A stretch of DNA of 64,000 bases, taken from assembly GCF_000255655.1 (NCBI RefSeq), contig NZ_JH636434.1, positions 108,977 through 172,976 on the forward strand. The letters are read 5' to 3'. Under the pieces are notes generated by a model, which saw nothing but the letters and a program-made list of their open reading frames with translations, did not search any database and had not been told where the DNA came from. The position numbers and the translations under genes were made by a program. Below, piece after piece: positions 36,501 through 45,281 of this stretch. Each line of letters opens with the position of its first letter. Position 1 is the first letter of the stretch. This stretch comes from Schlesneria paludicola DSM 18645. Lineage in GTDB: Bacteria > Planctomycetota > Planctomycetia > Planctomycetales > Planctomycetaceae.

Positions 36501-37970
36501 ATGGAACGCGACTTGGGAATCTTTGAATCGGGTCATTGTCCTGTTTCACGGCGCGACTTCTTTTCACACGTCCGGACAGGTGTTTGCGGTGCGGCGTTGC
36601 TACACCTCCTGCAACAGGACCTGCGTTCAGACGACTCCTCGGAAGTCGCGGACCTGCGGCCTCGTCGACCGCCGTTGCCCGCACGTGCGAAATCGGTCAT
36701 TCATCTCTTTATGAATGGCGGGCCGAGTCAGATGGATCTGTTTGACCCAAAGCCTGAGCTGGATCGACATCACGGTGAATCGTATTTCGACAAGATTGCA
36801 GGGGAAGTCGAAAATGTGAAGGATGCCGGCGCGCTGATGCGCAGCCCGTTCAAGTTTGCTCAACATGGCGGATCTGGAATGTGGGTCTCGGACGCACTTC
36901 CTCATATCGCCCGACACGTCGACGAACTGACCTTGGTTCGTTCGATGTATACAACCAATATCACGCATGAGCCAGCTCTGTACCTGATTCAAACGAACCG
37001 CATGGTCTCGGGCTATCCCACGCTCGGCTCCTGGATTACATATGGGCTCGGAAGTGAATCGCAGAATCTGCCCGCGTATGTGGTGCTCGACGATCCGCTG
37101 GGATTGCCGATCAATGGAACTGAGAACTGGCACTCGGGATTCTTGCCGCCCATTTATCAGGGAACACGCTTTCGCTCGACCGGCTCGCCCGTGCTCAATC
37201 TTCGCCCGGAACAGGAAGAACCGCGGGCCGTGGTAGACATGCAGCGTGATTTGCTGCGGCGGCTCGATCGAATGCACCTCAGTCGTCGCCCCGATCAGCC
37301 CAAACTTCAGGCACGAATCAGTACGTACGAGCTCGCCGCGCGAATGCAGCTTTCAGCAAGTGAAGCGTTGGATTTATCCGCCGAAACGGCAGCGACTCAA
37401 TCGCTGTACGGGATCGGACAGCCGACAACCGACTCCTACGGCCGCCGCTGCCTGATCGCCCGACGCTTGGTTGAACGCGGAGTGCGGTTCGTCCAATTGT
37501 TTATCAATGCCCAGATCTGGGACAATCACACCGGATTGGCAACCGATATGAAGGCGGCCTGCGATCGAACCGATCTTCCCATTGCAGGCTTGTTGCAGGA
37601 TCTTAAACAACGCGGCTTGCTCGAGGACACACTTGTGATCTGGGGCGGTGAGTTCGGACGTCTTCCGATCGCCCAATTGTCGGCCGATAAAGACGAGCGA
37701 AAATCAGGCCGTGACCACAATAAAAACGCGGGTTGCCTGTGGATGGCGGGCGGCGGCGTGCGAAAAGGTTTCACGTATGGCGTGACAGACGAATTGGGGT
37801 TTGCCGCCGTCGAAGACCGTGTCAGTGTCCCCGACTGGCATGCGACGATTTTGCACCTGCTTGGCCTGAATCATGATGAACTGTCCGTCGATCAACACGG
37901 GCTCCGCGAAAAGCTGACGGGCGTCCTACCCGCGAAAGTGATTCATGATTTGATTGAGCCGCATTCATAA
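36501..37970 (+). CDS. DUF1501 protein with Tat-like signal
   Basis: A 489-residue protein. The start at 36501 follows the upstream stop by eight bases and gives a twin-arginine-like leader VSRRDFFSHVRTG with a hydrophobic AALLHLL. The rest matches DUF1501, a sulfatase/phosphatase-like fold: SVIHLFMNGGPSQMDLFDPK, GSWITYGLG, VRFVQLFINAQIWDNHTGL, LVIWGGEFGRLPIAQ and GRDHNKNAGCLWMAGGGVRK. It is an exported, folded enzyme-like protein of unknown reaction, and almost always partners a DUF1549/DUF1553 protein. Together they form a two-gene operon. Confidence 0.92.
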   Translation: MERDLGIFESGHCPVSRRDFFSHVRTGVCGAALLHLLQQDLRSDDSSEVADLRPRRPPLPARAKSVIHLFMNGGPSQMDLFDPKPELDRHHGESYFDKIAGEVENVKDAGALMRSPFKFAQHGGSGMWVSDALPHIARHVDELTLVRSMYTTNITHEPALYLIQTNRMVSGYPTLGSWITYGLGSESQNLPAYVVLDDPLGLPINGTENWHSGFLPPIYQGTRFRSTGSPVLNLRPEQEEPRAVVDMQRDLLRRLDRMHLSRRPDQPKLQARISTYELAARMQLSASEALDLSAETAATQSLYGIGQPTTDSYGRRCLIARRLVERGVRFVQLFINAQIWDNHTGLATDMKAACDRTDLPIAGLLQDLKQRGLLEDTLVIWGGEFGRLPIAQLSADKDERKSGRDHNKNAGCLWMAGGGVRKGFTYGVTDELGFAAVEDRVSVPDWHATILHLLGLNHDELSVDQHGLREKLTGVLPAKVIHDLIEPHS

Positions 37971-38025
37971 AACCAGGAAACATCTTCGACGTCGCGTGGA
38001 TTGCGTGTCGCGAGGCACCGCTTCA

Positions 38026-38123
38026 CAGCCTATTGAAGTAACGGGGACCGGCTCCGGCCAGATGAAAAAACGCCATGACATCGTGAACGCCAAGTTGCCT
38101 GTCCCCCTTGCTTCAACAGGCTG
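38026..38123. repeat. Copy B of the ~97-bp dispersed inverted repeat
   Basis: Left arm cagcctattgaagtaacggg starts at 38026; right arm ends cttcaacaggctg at 38123. Interior shares gccatgac and cgccaagttgcctgtccccc with the other copies. It lies in the gap between the DUF1501 stop and the LRR membrane protein start. Confidence 0.8.
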
Positions 38124-38171
38124 TTAAACTCCTTGGTATGTTCAAAATATCGACAACGAAAGAAGGTTGAA

Positions 38172-38921
38172 TTGTCACGGGAAGATCTCAACCGAGTGGA
38201 ACCGAATCGAGTGATTGCGTGGCTCGCACGGCGGCGCATGCCCTTGATGTTTGGAACCGTGGGCGTTGTCCTGTTGATTCCGGTGTTTCTCGCACTGACG
38301 ATTCTGATTCCCTTCCTCAGTGAACGCCGCGTGGCCCGACACGTTGAATCGATGGGGGGAACCTTCAGTACAGAATATTTCGGCCCCGAATGGCTGACGC
38401 CATCGCTTCGAACACAGTTCCCCCTGTTTGATCGAATCACCGTCGTCAATCTTAACCGTGGGAAGAACACCGACCGTGTCGTTCCCAGCTTGTGCCTGCT
38501 GAAGCATCTCGAGACGCTGGATTTGGAACTTTCGGATGTCAGCGACGAAGGTCTCAAGTCACTCGGACGATTGTCGCAACTCCGCGGCCTGGGGTTGAAT
38601 CACACAGGGATTGCAGACATTGGACTCGGCTATTTGCGACCACTGACGGGCCTGCAAGGACTGCACTTGGATGGGACAAAGATCACGGATGCAGGAGTCA
38701 AACACCTGCAATCCATGTCGCATCTTCAGATACTAAAACTGTCGAATACGCTGGTGAGCGATGCTGGTGTTGAGGTCTTGTTCGACCTGCACGAATTGCA
38801 AATTCTCAATTTGGCCGAATCGCGCGTGACGCGTCGAGGATTTGTCTCACTCCGTCAAGCACTGCCGAATTGCGAGTTGCCCGTCATATTTGACATGCAC
38901 TTGCCGATGAGCGTTTTCTGA
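38172..38921 (+). CDS. Membrane-anchored leucine-rich-repeat protein
   Basis: About 249 residues from a TTG start at 38172, preferred because an agaagg ribosome-binding site lies five bases upstream; another TTG at 38133 is in frame. One helix, LMFGTVGVVLLIPVFLALTI, is followed by about five LRRs of the GLxxL/TxITDAG type, for example GLKSLGRLSQLRGLGLNHTG, LHLDGTKITDAGVKHL and LKLSNTLVSDAGVEVL. Planctomycetes encode many such proteins. The role is presumably protein binding at the membrane. Copy B of the repeat is immediately upstream. Confidence 0.72.
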   Translation: MSREDLNRVEPNRVIAWLARRRMPLMFGTVGVVLLIPVFLALTILIPFLSERRVARHVESMGGTFSTEYFGPEWLTPSLRTQFPLFDRITVVNLNRGKNTDRVVPSLCLLKHLETLDLELSDVSDEGLKSLGRLSQLRGLGLNHTGIADIGLGYLRPLTGLQGLHLDGTKITDAGVKHLQSMSHLQILKLSNTLVSDAGVEVLFDLHELQILNLAESRVTRRGFVSLRQALPNCELPVIFDMHLPMSVF

Positions 38922-39058
38922 ATGGATTTGTGAGTCGCTAAACTCTCTGAGTCCCTCAACATTACGCTTTGTTCGCCATCCCCAACATCACACTCCCAAG
39001 TCCGCCATCGGCGAATGCGAACACCAACCCAACCCGCTGCGGAAAGTTAAAACGCGCC

Positions 39059-39997
39059 ATGTCTCTGATTGTGGAACCGGCGGCCGATCCGAAACCGAAA
39101 CCCCTGTTCACGCTGGGTAAGCCGCTGGATCTCTCTCCCGCGTGTTTCGGCTTCCTTCGCGAAACGTATCTGGACGTTCCCGTTGAGCAACTGCGCGAGC
39201 AGATGGAGCACGATGGCTATCTCTATTTGCGTGAATTCTGGGATCGAGCGCAGGTCCAGGCCGTACGGGACTCCATCACCAGACAACTGCACGACCTTGG
39301 CTTCTTGCGACCGGGAACGCCGACTGACGAAGCCCGTTTTAGTGATCGCGAGGTCGGTCGCGCCATGGGAAATCCCCTGAATCAACATGATCCCGTGTTG
39401 CGCGAGTTAGTGTTCGGCGAACGCATCACCGACTTCTTTCACAATTTTCTCGGAGGGCCGGTCGCCCACTTTGATTTTATCTGGTTTCGAACGAAGGGGC
39501 CGGGACTGGGCAGCCCGATTCACTGTGATCTGGTCTACATGGGCCGCGGAACACACGACCTCTACACGACCTGGGTACCGCTGGGGGATGTCGAATTGGA
39601 TCTGGGCGGATTGCTTGTTCTCGAGGGATCGCATCATCACAGCGAACGGTTGAATCCGTATCTCTCACGCGACGTGGACAACTATTGCAGCAACCGCCCT
39701 GACGCCGACGAGTATGCATCCGGCCGGAAGTGGTGGGACGGCACGCTCACCAGGAATGCCGTGTGGCTGCAGAAAAGCCTTGGCGGACGCTGGTTGACAT
39801 CGCCCGAGTTCCAGATGGGCGACGCCGTCATTTTCAACATGAAGTTGATTCACGGTAGCCTCGACAACCAAACAGACCGCATCCGCCTCTCAACCGACAC
39901 GCGCTATCAGCTCGCCAGTCAGCCGATCGACGAGCGATGGATCGGTCAAACTCCACCCGGACATGCGACGTCACAGCGCCGCGGCCGGATCTGCTAA
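39059..39997 (+). CDS. Phytanoyl-CoA dioxygenase (PhyH) family protein
   Basis: A 312-residue protein from the ATG at 39059. It fits the Fe(II)/2-oxoglutarate oxygenases: the metal pair is in PIHCDLVYMG (HxD) and the distal His in FNMKLIHGSLDN. The following RIRLSTDTRYQ carries the 2OG-binding arginine. The N-terminal EHDGYLYLREFWDRAQV matches PhyH. The substrate is unknown; bacterial PhyH proteins hydroxylate varied small molecules. It is a single gene on the plus strand that converges on the TRIC-like gene. Confidence 0.83.
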   Translation: MSLIVEPAADPKPKPLFTLGKPLDLSPACFGFLRETYLDVPVEQLREQMEHDGYLYLREFWDRAQVQAVRDSITRQLHDLGFLRPGTPTDEARFSDREVGRAMGNPLNQHDPVLRELVFGERITDFFHNFLGGPVAHFDFIWFRTKGPGLGSPIHCDLVYMGRGTHDLYTTWVPLGDVELDLGGLLVLEGSHHHSERLNPYLSRDVDNYCSNRPDADEYASGRKWWDGTLTRNAVWLQKSLGGRWLTSPEFQMGDAVIFNMKLIHGSLDNQTDRIRLSTDTRYQLASQPIDERWIGQTPPGHATSQRRGRIC

Positions 39998-40111
39998 CCA
40001 CAAAGCGTTGAACTCGAAGCCAAGGGGCGACGGGGTGCAGGGTGCGAATACGCCCCCGCACAGATCACGCATTCAAATAACCTCGAACTCGGCTCCGTGA
40101 GACTCAAAACC

Positions 40112-40130
40112 GCGATCCGCATCGGATCGC
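40112..40130 (-). terminator. Hairpin with T-rich tail behind the TRIC-like gene
   Basis: The arms gcgatccg and cggatcgc (8 bp) close on three bases. On the minus strand it is followed by ggttttgag, so it fits termination of the operon ending at 40170. It also lies 3' of the PhyH gene. Confidence 0.6.
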
Positions 40131-40169
40131 AGCTCAGCAAATCAGGTCGCGGACGCCGCACAATTCACG

Positions 40170-40781
40170 TCACTTGGCGTGAAACAACGGCAACTTCAAC
40201 TTCCACTGAATTGCCGCCAGCCGAATCAGCAGTGTCGTGGCAATCCCCAACGCCCAGACGGTCGATCCGTCAATCAGACCATACAGCGCGGCGTAGACAG
40301 AAGCCCCACAAAACGAGGCCGTAGCATAGAGCGTTACTTCATGGCGAAAGACCAACGGAATCTCACGAGTCAAGACATCACGAATGATGCCTCCTGCCAC
40401 GCCGGTCATCACGCCCATTGCCACCGAAACCAGCGGCGATACCCCCAGGGCGAGTGACTTGTGAACACCCAGGGCGGTAAAGAGTGCGAGACCTCCCGCA
40501 TCGGCAAGCAGCAGGAATTTTTCAGGCATCCGCCAAAAGCGGGCCGCGACGAACAGAACCATCGCCGACAACGTCGCGGTCAAGACGTAGCTGGGATCTG
40601 CGACCCAGAACACCGGACGAGCATCGAGAATCACATCACGCAGCGTCCCGCCACCCAGCGCGGTCACCTGTGCCAGGACGATGACGCCGAACAAGTCGAT
40701 CGATTTTCCGCGTCCCGGCAAGGCGCCCGCAACCGCTGCGACGGCTGTCGCCACATGCTCGACGACACGCTGAATCGACAC
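40170..40781 (-). CDS. Trimeric intracellular cation channel (TRIC/UPF0126) family protein
   Basis: A 203-residue protein, GTG start, with about seven helices. The twin repeats LGGGTLRDVILDARPVFWV and AGGIIRDVLTREIPLVF are the characteristic motifs of the bacterial TRIC family (YadS/YicG), potassium- or glycine-conducting channels. Its start lies two bases after the tdh stop, so it is translated from the same message as tdh. Amino-acid or cation movement linked to threonine catabolism is an inference from this arrangement. Confidence 0.88.
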   Translation of the reverse strand: MSIQRVVEHVATAVAAVAGALPGRGKSIDLFGVIVLAQVTALGGGTLRDVILDARPVFWVADPSYVLTATLSAMVLFVAARFWRMPEKFLLLADAGGLALFTALGVHKSLALGVSPLVSVAMGVMTGVAGGIIRDVLTREIPLVFRHEVTLYATASFCGASVYAALYGLIDGSTVWALGIATTLLIRLAAIQWKLKLPLFHAK

Positions 40782-40783
40782 AC

Positions 40784-41812
40784 CTAGTCCTTCCAGTTCA
40801 AGACCACTTTGCCCGAATGGCCCGACATCATCACATCGAAGCCTTTCTCGAACTCGGTGTAGTGGAAGCGGTGTGTGATCACCGGGCGAATGTTCAGACC
40901 GCTTTCAAGCATCACGGCCATCTTGTACCACGTTTCGTACATTTCACGCCCATAGATCCCCTTGATCGTCAGCATGTTGAAGACGACCAGATTCCAATCG
41001 ATGGCAATCGGCTCGGCGGGAATCCCCAGCATGGCGATTTTGCCACCATGGGCCATGTTAGCCAACATGTCCTGAAACGCTTGAGGATTTCCGGACATTT
41101 CCAGGCCGACGTCAAAACCTTCTTTCATGCCGAGCTCGTGCTGAACATCAGCCAGCGTTCCAGTCGTCACGTTGAGCGCAACGGTCGCCCCCATCTTTCG
41201 AGCCAGTTCCAGTCGGTACTCGTTCACATCGGTGATGACGACGTACCGCGCTCCAGCATGCTTCACGACGGCCGCGGCCATGATCCCGATGGGGCCTGCC
41301 CCGGTAATCAAGACATCTTCCCCCAGCACAGGAAACGAGAGTGCGGTGTGGACCGCATTTCCGAATGGATCGTAGATCGAAGCCACGTCCCGGTCGATGT
41401 CATCCCGGTGATGCCAGACGTTGGTCATCGGCAGAGACAGATATTCCGCAAAGGCCCCCGGGCGATTGACCCCGACCCCCTTCGTGTCTTTACACAGATG
41501 GCGGCGGCCAGCAAGGCAATTTCGACAGCGGCCACACACCACGTGGCCTTCGCCACTGACCACCTCTCCGGGATGGAAGTCCGTGACGTTGGACCCCACC
41601 TCGACAATCTCGCCCACGAATTCATGCCCGACAACCATCGGCACCGGAATTGTTTTCTGAGCCCAGGCATCCCATTTATAGATGTGCACATCCGTGCCAC
41701 AAATTCCCGTTCGATCCACTTTGATCAGGACATCATTGATGCCGATCGTCGGGACCGGAACGGAAGTGAGTTTCAAGCCACGCGCTGCTTCTGCTTTGAC
41801 CAGGGCCTTCAT
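40784..41812 (-). CDS. tdh: L-threonine 3-dehydrogenase
   Basis: A 342-residue zinc-dependent alcohol-dehydrogenase-family enzyme that oxidises L-threonine to 2-amino-3-ketobutyrate with NAD+. The start at 41812 ([15 protein letters not shown]) gives the normal length. Zn ligands are in [13 protein letters not shown] and [12 protein letters not shown], the structural Zn site is [15 protein letters not shown], and the Rossmann motif is [14 protein letters not shown]. The DVHIYKWD segment is diagnostic for Tdh. The usual partner, kbl, is not adjacent. It is transcribed with the TRIC-like gene. Confidence 0.93.
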   Translation of the reverse strand: MKALVKAEAARGLKLTSVPVPTIGINDVLIKVDRTGICGTDVHIYKWDAWAQKTIPVPMVVGHEFVGEIVEVGSNVTDFHPGEVVSGEGHVVCGRCRNCLAGRRHLCKDTKGVGVNRPGAFAEYLSLPMTNVWHHRDDIDRDVASIYDPFGNAVHTALSFPVLGEDVLITGAGPIGIMAAAVVKHAGARYVVITDVNEYRLELARKMGATVALNVTTGTLADVQHELGMKEGFDVGLEMSGNPQAFQDMLANMAHGGKIAMLGIPAEPIAIDWNLVVFNMLTIKGIYGREMYETWYKMAVMLESGLNIRPVITHRFHYTEFEKGFDVMMSGHSGKVVLNWKD

Positions 41813-41969
41813 GGTTTTCAATGGGGCTGCTTTCAAATCAAGTGAGAAGGCATCGTGACCGGTTGAGCGCGGCAGATCACTGGATCGGAAGGTCGTCAGG
41901 GGTTGGACACAGGCGCCCGACCAGGGTTCGCCTGATCGAGCGTCTCCAACGGGAATCGTGCTGATGGCG

Positions 41970-43247
41970 TCAGCCAATCCGATCCTTCCCAACCCAAGGA
42001 CGCAGAACTTCAGGAACAATAATGCTGCCATCCGCCTGCTGATAGTTCTCCAGTATCGCGATAATCGCCCGGGTCACGGCCACGGTCGTCCCGTTCAACG
42101 TATGAACGTACTTGGTTCCCTTCCAATCGGGCGACTTGCAACGAATCCCAAGTCGCCGGGCCTGGAAGTCGGTGCAATTCGAAGCGGAAGTCACTTCGCC
42201 CCATTCGCCTGCTTCACCACGCCCTGGCATCCAGGCTTCGAGATCAAACTTGCGATAGGCGGGACCACCCAGGTCTCCCGAGGCGATATCGAGTACGCGA
42301 TAGGGAATGCCAAGCCCCTGAAAGACTTCTTCTTCGATGGCGACAATTTCGCGATGCAGCGCGTCCGACGCTTCCACGTCAGGAGCGGTAAATCCAAACA
42401 TTTCCACCTTGGTGAACTGATGCACGCGGTAAATGCCACGGCTGGCTTTTCCATGCGCCCCGGCTTCCGTCCGGAAACAATGCGAAATCCCAGCCATCTT
42501 GATCGGCAACTGGCTGGCATCGAGGATGTGATCCTTGAGCAGTCCGCCGAGCGTGATTTCGGCGGTTGCGACCAGGCACAAATCCATTCCGGCGATCGAA
42601 TAGATTTGTGTTTCATTTCCCCGAGGCTGATAACCGGTCCCTTCGAGCACTTCCATCTTTGCCATGTCGGGAGTGGTGTGCAGCGTGAAACCGTGCTGGA
42701 TCAGCTTTTGAACGGTGTACTGCGTCAAAGCCAGTTCGAGCAGAACCGCCTCGTTCTTGAGGAAATAGAACCCGTGCCCGGCCACTCGGGCACCGCCCTC
42801 AAGGTCAATCAGGTCATGCTTTTCGGCCAGTGCGACATGGTCCAGCGGCTTGAAGCCGAACTTTGGAATCTCACCCCAGGTGCGAACAGCCTTCGAATCG
42901 GCCTCATCCCCACGAGGCGCATCGGGATGAGTGAGGTTCGGAATCGTGACCAGAACCGATCGAATATTGGCTTCGATCTCTTTCAACTGCAGTTCCAGGC
43001 CCGGCACCGACAACTTCAGGGCCTTGCCTTGTTCGATCAGTGCCTGACGGGCTTCGGGCGTCTTCTCTTTCGGAATCGCCTGGGCGATTTCGTTCTGCCG
43101 CTGCCGGTCGCGATCCAGCGCCACAATCATCTGGCTTCGCGATTCACGCAATTCCAGCAAACCATCCAGATTGACATCAACATGACGTTCCTGACAGTTC
43201 TTGCGAACCGTCTCCAGATTATCGCAGACAAATTGCAAATCGAGCAT
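41970..43247 (-). CDS. serS: Seryl-tRNA synthetase
   Basis: A 425-residue class II aminoacyl-tRNA synthetase, the standard length from the ATG at 43247. The N-terminal coiled-coil arm spans about residues 25-105 and contacts tRNA. Motif 2 is [20 protein letters not shown] followed by QFTKVEMF, and motif 3 is [20 protein letters not shown] with [16 protein letters not shown]. It charges tRNA-Ser in the cytoplasm. A 157-bp gap separates it from tdh downstream on the same strand, so co-transcription is possible. Confidence 0.95.
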   Translation of the reverse strand: MLDLQFVCDNLETVRKNCQERHVDVNLDGLLELRESRSQMIVALDRDRQRQNEIAQAIPKEKTPEARQALIEQGKALKLSVPGLELQLKEIEANIRSVLVTIPNLTHPDAPRGDEADSKAVRTWGEIPKFGFKPLDHVALAEKHDLIDLEGGARVAGHGFYFLKNEAVLLELALTQYTVQKLIQHGFTLHTTPDMAKMEVLEGTGYQPRGNETQIYSIAGMDLCLVATAEITLGGLLKDHILDASQLPIKMAGISHCFRTEAGAHGKASRGIYRVHQFTKVEMFGFTAPDVEASDALHREIVAIEEEVFQGLGIPYRVLDIASGDLGGPAYRKFDLEAWMPGRGEAGEWGEVTSASNCTDFQARRLGIRCKSPDWKGTKYVHTLNGTTVAVTRAIIAILENYQQADGSIIVPEVLRPWVGKDRIG

Positions 43248-43794
43248 CGTGAATCCAACAGTGAAAGGGCGGCATCCAGGCCTAGTTATGACGTGGACAT
43301 AGGTTAATCCAAGCCCCCCCTTCGGGGAAGTGAGCCCAGTGGAGCCCCCTGTCAAAGAATTCGCCGATCGGTTGGAGTTTGATGCCAGTTCCTCAGACAA
43401 AACCATTGCTGGCGATGTTCGTGTCAATGGGCTCGTCGCACGCGTCAATGACGACGAACTCGATCCGAAACTCTGCGTCTCACGCTCCCAACGACGATTT
43501 CATTTCGTACATCGATCCGCTGCCAGGACGGCGACTTCTCGATCAGGCACTTAAAGCAGCACAAAGGCCTGCCGTGACGATAAAAAAAAATGAGGACACA
43601 GATGCACGCCATGCAATTGAGCAGAATCCCCCCCCCACAAACCTTAGCTGACCGTCGGGTCGCTCATATTCGATAGCAGTCTCAGTACATTTCCGATCCT
43701 TCGAACGGTTCTCGGAACGTCCCAACTCTTGCCCTCCTCCTGTTGCGCTGCCAGACTACAGACAAACCGTCACACATACGCGAGGAACCCGACC
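43248..43794. other. 547-bp divergent gap upstream of serS
   Basis: No supported gene. A C-run followed by ttcgggg at 43314-43328 forms a small hairpin with a UUCG-type loop in the serS leader (minus-strand upstream region). A nine-base A-run lies near 43581 and a C-run near 43629. Frames covering 43330-43651 lack recognisable motifs. Confidence 0.3.
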
Positions 43795-44145
43795 ATGCGA
43801 GAGTTCTTCAGGAGTTGGAAACGAAAATTCGGAGTTGTGATGCTGCTGGCGGCGTGCCTGATTGCGGCTGGCTGGGTGCGAAGCTTTTACGTCAGTGATG
43901 AGCTTGCAATCAATGATTACACAGTAGGGAAGGCCGTTGTGTCATCCCCCGATGGAATTCGCTTCGAGACTCGATATTACTTGGATGGGTACTTTCCCCA
44001 CCGTGGATATTCGTCCGTCGTTCATCTGACGATTCCTTATCTTTCTCTGGTGGGCGGTTTGCTCCTGCTTTCCGCATGGCTCTTTCTCTCGAAACCTCAA
44101 TCGGCTCCAAACCCCCGACCAGTCGTAGGGAGCGAGCCACAATGA
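43795..44145 (+). CDS. Small membrane protein, two helices
   Basis: A 116-residue protein from the ATG at 43795, with gagga upstream. Helices are VVMLLAACLIAAGWVRSFYV near residue 14 and LSLVGGLLLLSAWLFLS near residue 86. The ~45-residue segment between them (YTVGKAVVSSPDGIRFETR) is probably extracytoplasmic. The topology resembles the many short planctomycete proteins of this shape. Function unknown. Confidence 0.6.
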   Translation: MREFFRSWKRKFGVVMLLAACLIAAGWVRSFYVSDELAINDYTVGKAVVSSPDGIRFETRYYLDGYFPHRGYSSVVHLTIPYLSLVGGLLLLSAWLFLSKPQSAPNPRPVVGSEPQ

Positions 44146-44229
44146 GCGAGATTAAACATAGATGAAAACGAAAGGGGCACCAGGGACACAGCGCCATGTC
44201 ATCGTTCCCAATCTGGGACGGTGGTCTTT

Positions 44230-44691
44230 TCACGACGTTAGAGATCGCAGGTCGCTGACGAGTAACTCCTTGTCCTCTGTGTCGGTCACGACTTCGGCGT
44301 AACGTTTTGCCTCCGCCAAATACTCCATTGACTTTGCGAGATTGTTGGCGACCAACTCTGCCCGGGCCAAGGCCTCATATGCGTAGCCGACCAAGAACGG
44401 ATCTTCCTCGCTGCTGTGTTCCAGCGAAAGTTGCGCATATCGGCGCGATTCATCGGCTCGGCCCAAAATCGCATGGATTCGAGAGACTTGCCAGCATCCA
44501 ATCGATTTCTTCGCTGGAGTGCAATCAGGTCGTTTGCTCCAGTGCCACATTGAAGCATAGGCCAAGAGCAGCATCTGCTCTTCGTCGTCCCGAGTCCGGT
44601 CGCGTTTTTCGATAAACTCCCAAGCCTCATTAAAGCAGTTCGCAGCAAACAATCGATGGGCCGCTGTGACATCGAAAACCGGATCGATCAT
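44230..44691 (-). CDS. Hypothetical protein with TPR-like helices
   Basis: A 153-residue protein from the ATG at 44691 (ggggag ribosome-binding site; a TTG at 44703 is also in frame). All-helical, with TPR-like phrases RLFAANCFNEAWEFIEKRD and EALARAELVANNLAKSMEYL, suggesting a small helical-repeat protein. Similar sequences are annotated as tetratricopeptide-like hypotheticals. It lies next to the IS66 remnant on the same strand. Confidence 0.55.
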   Translation of the reverse strand: MIDPVFDVTAAHRLFAANCFNEAWEFIEKRDRTRDDEEQMLLLAYASMWHWSKRPDCTPAKKSIGCWQVSRIHAILGRADESRRYAQLSLEHSSEEDPFLVGYAYEALARAELVANNLAKSMEYLAEAKRYAEVVTDTEDKELLVSDLRSLTS

Positions 44692-44753
44692 CGTGCTCCC
44701 CAAGTCGTCAATTACATCCGCACCGGCAGTGACAGCGCGGATCGTTGGGCCAA

Positions 44754-45001
44754 TTACGCTTGAACCGCTTCGGAGATGAAGGCGAAACCGCTCCTGATTT
44801 GCTGCCCGCAGGTCTCGACAATTGTCGGGATTGTTTTCACAACGCAGCTTCCGCGCTTACTCTGTCTGCCGACAAAAGTTTCCACCAAATCAAGACCGGA
44901 CGCAACGCTCGCTCGTTGACGTTGTTGCTCGGTTCGATCCCCTTGATTTCAAAAAATGTCCACAACCAGTCGCATCGCCCCTTTGAGACACCCAAAGGCA
45001 G
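44754..45001 (-). pseudogene. Remnant of an IS66-family transposase C-terminus, frameshifted
   Basis: Reading the minus strand from 45001 gives LWTFFEIKGIEPSNNVNERA, then LRPVLIWWKLLSADR, which closely follows the DDE-domain end of IS66 transposases (consensus like LWTFLxxxGVEPTNNxAERALRPxVIWRK). A stop follows, but in another frame the next codons read TIVETCGQQIRSGFAFISEA then VQA, matching the family's C-terminus. So a single frameshift has broken a ~80-codon fragment. The rest of the transposase is absent, so this is a relic. No inverted repeats of an intact IS were found. Confidence 0.75.
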
Positions 45002-45002
45002 A

Positions 45003-45281
45003 CTAGGGCCCTTGAAATACCGTAAACATTAGAAACGTCATTGCCAACAGGGTGCAGGCAATCGACGCACGTCGATATTGAGCACTCTCAGACAGCGTAT
45101 GCCTGAGCCATATTCCCAGCAGTACCAGCGCGTGGGCAGCCACGATCATCGAAACGATCAACGCTGCTCTCGAATATTTTCCCAAGCGCGTGGAAGGGTA
45201 TGCATAGTTGGCCGTGTAAAATACGGTCATGATGAGTAGTGTCATGCCGACACGTCGATTCTTTCGAAAGATGAAATCCAC
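45003..45281 (-). CDS. Small membrane protein
   Basis: A 92-residue protein from GTG 45281 (gaggga ribosome-binding site eight bases upstream). Three hydrophobic stretches: GMTLLIMTVFYTANYAY, ALIVSMIVAAHALVLLGIWL and SIACTLLAMTFLMFTVF. No family recognised. Its stop abuts the IS66 remnant, so its 3' end may have been reshaped by that insertion. Confidence 0.5.
   Translation of the reverse strand: MDFIFRKNRRVGMTLLIMTVFYTANYAYPSTRLGKYSRAALIVSMIVAAHALVLLGIWLRHTLSESAQYRRASIACTLLAMTFLMFTVFQGP

Noticed and set aside
40817-41845. Plus-strand frame of 342 codons
   Set aside because: Antisense to tdh, which carries full Zn and Rossmann motifs.
41958-43307. Plus-strand frame of 449 codons
   Set aside because: It is antisense to serS, which has all expected synthetase motifs. 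The frame is an artefact of codon bias.
43330-43651. Two plus-strand frames upstream of the 43795 gene
   Set aside because: They overlap each other, show no family and lack credible ribosome-binding sites.
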